From Gemmataceae bacterium (GTDB lineage: Bacteria; Planctomycetota; Planctomycetia; Gemmatales; Gemmataceae), in contig SIAQ01000018.1 of assembly GCA_009697105.1 (NCBI GenBank), positions 1 to 57,069 on the forward strand: 57,069 nucleotides of DNA, in the 5' to 3' direction. The position numbers and the translations under genes are program-made. Of the stretch, positions 55,832 to 57,069 are shown one piece after another. A model generated the notes under the pieces. It saw nothing but the letters and a program-made list of their open reading frames with translations. It searched no databases and was not told where the DNA came from. Numbering within the stretch: the first letter of the stretch is position 1; every line of letters starts with the position of its first letter.

Positions 55832-55885
55832 CCGCTTGCGGCTTAGCGCTCGCATGGAATTCTCTGAGCGCTAAGCCGCAAGCGG
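55832..55885 (+). terminator. Palindromic repeat, CCGCTTGCGGCTTAGCGCTCG family, between convergent genes
   Basis: Perfectly complementary outer arms lie five bases after the PAP2 stop and 17 bases before the birA stop. It could terminate both genes. Confidence 0.6.
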
Positions 55886-55901
55886 AATACAAAAGCGAGT
55901 C

Positions 55902-56696
55902 CTACGTCGCCGTGATATGTAACACCGTTTCCGGCAAGATGCGCCGCATTTCTCCCGGTGCTGTTTCCAGATCGATGCCGGTGAACGTCATATCCAGCAC
56001 TCTGCCAAACAGATCGCCGTGGACGCTTTCGACGTGGACCTGTTTGCCGAGCAGACCAAGCCGCCATTTCCATTGCGTTTCCAGCGTGTGCGCGTCGCCT
56101 TGAAGGAGCGAGTCATATTGCGTGTCGAGTTCGGTCAGCAGCGTCTTCGCGACGGTTTCATAGTCGAGCGGCGGCGCACCCATCAGGGCGAGCGAGCAAG
56201 CGTCATGCAGTCCGGCCTGGGCGAACTTGTCGGCGGATTGCGACACGTTCAGCCCGATGCCGACGACGGTGGCGAGCGATGATTCGACAGTGCGTTGCTC
56301 GATGAGGATGCCGCATACCTTCTTGCCCAGGATGAGCACGTCGTTCGGCCATTTGATCTTCGCTTGAAGATTGGCGAGCTTGAGAATCGTCTCGCACACA
56401 GAGACCGCGGCCCAGCCGGTGACGAGAGCTGGCCGACGCAATTCCGGCGGCGGATAGAGCAGCACAGACAGCAACACGCTGCTTTCCGGCGGCGCCTGCC
56501 AACTTCGGCCATGTTGCCCGCGCCCGGCACTTTGCGTCCGCGCAAGCACGGCGACGCCGGCGTTCACGTGATCGCCCGCCAACTCCAGCGCGAGCGTGTT
56601 CGTGCTCGGCAACCCATCGTAAATGCGCACCGTGCGACCGAGGTGACGCGTGGGGAGCGACCAGATTGTCGGATGGAATTGGTTGGTCATTGACAT
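55902..56696 (-). CDS. birA: Biotin--[acetyl-CoA-carboxylase] ligase
   Basis: The 264-residue protein contains the biotin protein ligase core: DGLPSTNTLALELA, the biotin/AMP loop in SAGRGQHGRSW, and KIKWPNDVLILGKKVCGILIE and VVGIGLNVSQ. A small C-terminal domain follows (GKQVHVESVHGDLFGRVLDM). No N-terminal helix-turn-helix is present, so this is a monofunctional ligase and not a repressor. It biotinylates AccB, the partner of AccD encoded at 25147-25965. A start two codons later (MTNQFHP) is also possible. It converges with the PAP2 gene. Confidence 0.94.
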   Translation of the reverse strand: MSMTNQFHPTIWSLPTRHLGRTVRIYDGLPSTNTLALELAGDHVNAGVAVLARTQSAGRGQHGRSWQAPPESSVLLSVLLYPPPELRRPALVTGWAAVSVCETILKLANLQAKIKWPNDVLILGKKVCGILIEQRTVESSLATVVGIGLNVSQSADKFAQAGLHDACSLALMGAPPLDYETVAKTLLTELDTQYDSLLQGDAHTLETQWKWRLGLLGKQVHVESVHGDLFGRVLDMTFTGIDLETAPGEMRRILPETVLHITAT

Positions 56697-57000
56697 AGGT
56701 ATTTCAAGGCGTTAATTTGCATCTGGGGTAATGTACAGACGAAGGTGCTGGAGTTGCGGTGCCAATATAAAGGTAGCGGTCAAGAATTAAGTATGGTGTC
56801 CCTCGATCCTCTCATGGTGCCCCCCGATCCGAAGCCGGTCGGGAGGCCGCCAAAAATCGATAAATCCAAGTGAAAACAATGACTCCCGCCTCCTTTTCTT
56901 CCCTTGAAAAAATACTTTTCGCTGTTGAACTAAAATAGAAATGTCCGGTCATAACGCAATAGGAATGTCCTCTTTCGCCCTTGGGCAAGGAGGACAGCTA
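56697..57000. other. Upstream region of the terminal insertion sequence
   Basis: No gene is visible. GGTGTCCCTCGATCC and GGTGCCCCCCGATCC form an imperfect direct repeat near 56798-56831. Around 56935-56985, TAGAAATGTCC and TAGGAATGTCC recur, as in the left end of ISNCY-type elements. An AT-richer run at 56900-56940 may hold the promoter. Confidence 0.4.
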
Positions 57001-57069
57001 TGAGCGTGCAACAGAAAGACCGGATCGAGATGAGCCAGCAAGAACGTGATCGACTCAAGGTGCTGCATG
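57001..57069 (+). CDS. Transposase, N-terminal fragment cut by the window edge (ISNCY-like)
   Basis: AAGGAGGACAGCT precedes the ATG at 57001, a strong ribosome-binding site. The visible 23 codons include MSQQERDRLKVLH, which resembles the start of ISNCY-family transposases (a short basic helix before a helix-turn-helix). The gene continues beyond the window, so the call rests on the N-terminus and the upstream TAG(A/G)AATGTCC repeats. Confidence 0.55.

Overview
The window is chromosomal DNA from a planctomycete, probably of the Gemmatales/Gemmataceae type. The evidence is the combination of PSCyt1/DUF1549/DUF1553 and DUF1501 proteins, a PVC-type heme-binding CxxCH protein, Hanks-type kinases (one fused to WD40 repeats), Uma2-family nucleases and many secreted HEAT/TPR proteins. 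No rRNA, tRNA or CRISPR array was recognised. All calls come from reading the sequence; no database search was possible.

Layout. 0.3-5.6 kb: PSCyt1/DUF1549/DUF1553 protein, DUF1501 protein and a secreted lactonase-like propeller, all on +. 5.9-8.7 kb: a small membrane protein, an AAA ATPase and a TPR lipoprotein. 8.8-14.7 kb (-): RluA-type pseudouridine synthase, secreted alpha/beta hydrolase, MnmG, and two Uma2 genes, the first broken by an 8-bp tandem duplication. 14.8-22.3 kb (+): phosphohexomutase, a HEAT-like protein with a partial internal duplication, and a 1025-residue heme/HEAT protein. 22.3-23.6 kb: an AAA/DUF4143 ATPase behind two tandem hairpins. 23.6-29.3 kb (-): gap, two small ORFs, a PIN-domain toxin-like gene that runs in frame into pgk, then accD, a Ser/Thr kinase and a Cys-rich secreted protein. 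29.5-34.8 kb (+): mdh, HNH nuclease, and a large secreted protein. 34.9-37.3 kb (-): ABC-2 permease and a REP-associated Y1 transposase next to a palindrome cluster. 37.8-48.6 kb: DUF1549 protein, TPR protein (-), two paralogous propeller lipoproteins, kinase-WD40 and DUF1501. 48.7-56.7 kb: holA, a toroid-repeat protein, a HEAT protein, groES and a response regulator (all -), a PAP2 phosphatase (+) and birA (-). The window ends in the start of an insertion sequence.

The strongest unusual features are: (1) a putative toxin-antitoxin-like module between gap and pgk whose PIN ORF has no stop and continues into phosphoglycerate kinase; (2) at least seven families of intergenic palindromic repeats, including a roughly 130-165 bp family with TATAC-type ends and exchangeable cores, which sits inside other palindromes twice and once, in frame, inside a signal-peptide coding region; (3) a 69-bp tandem duplication of a hairpin and start codon before the AAA/DUF4143 gene, in which the hairpin contains the ribosome-binding site. 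Core metabolic genes (gap, pgk, mdh, accD, birA, pgm-like) are mixed with planctomycete-specific secreted proteins. Most genes are spaced by repeats and do not form long operons.
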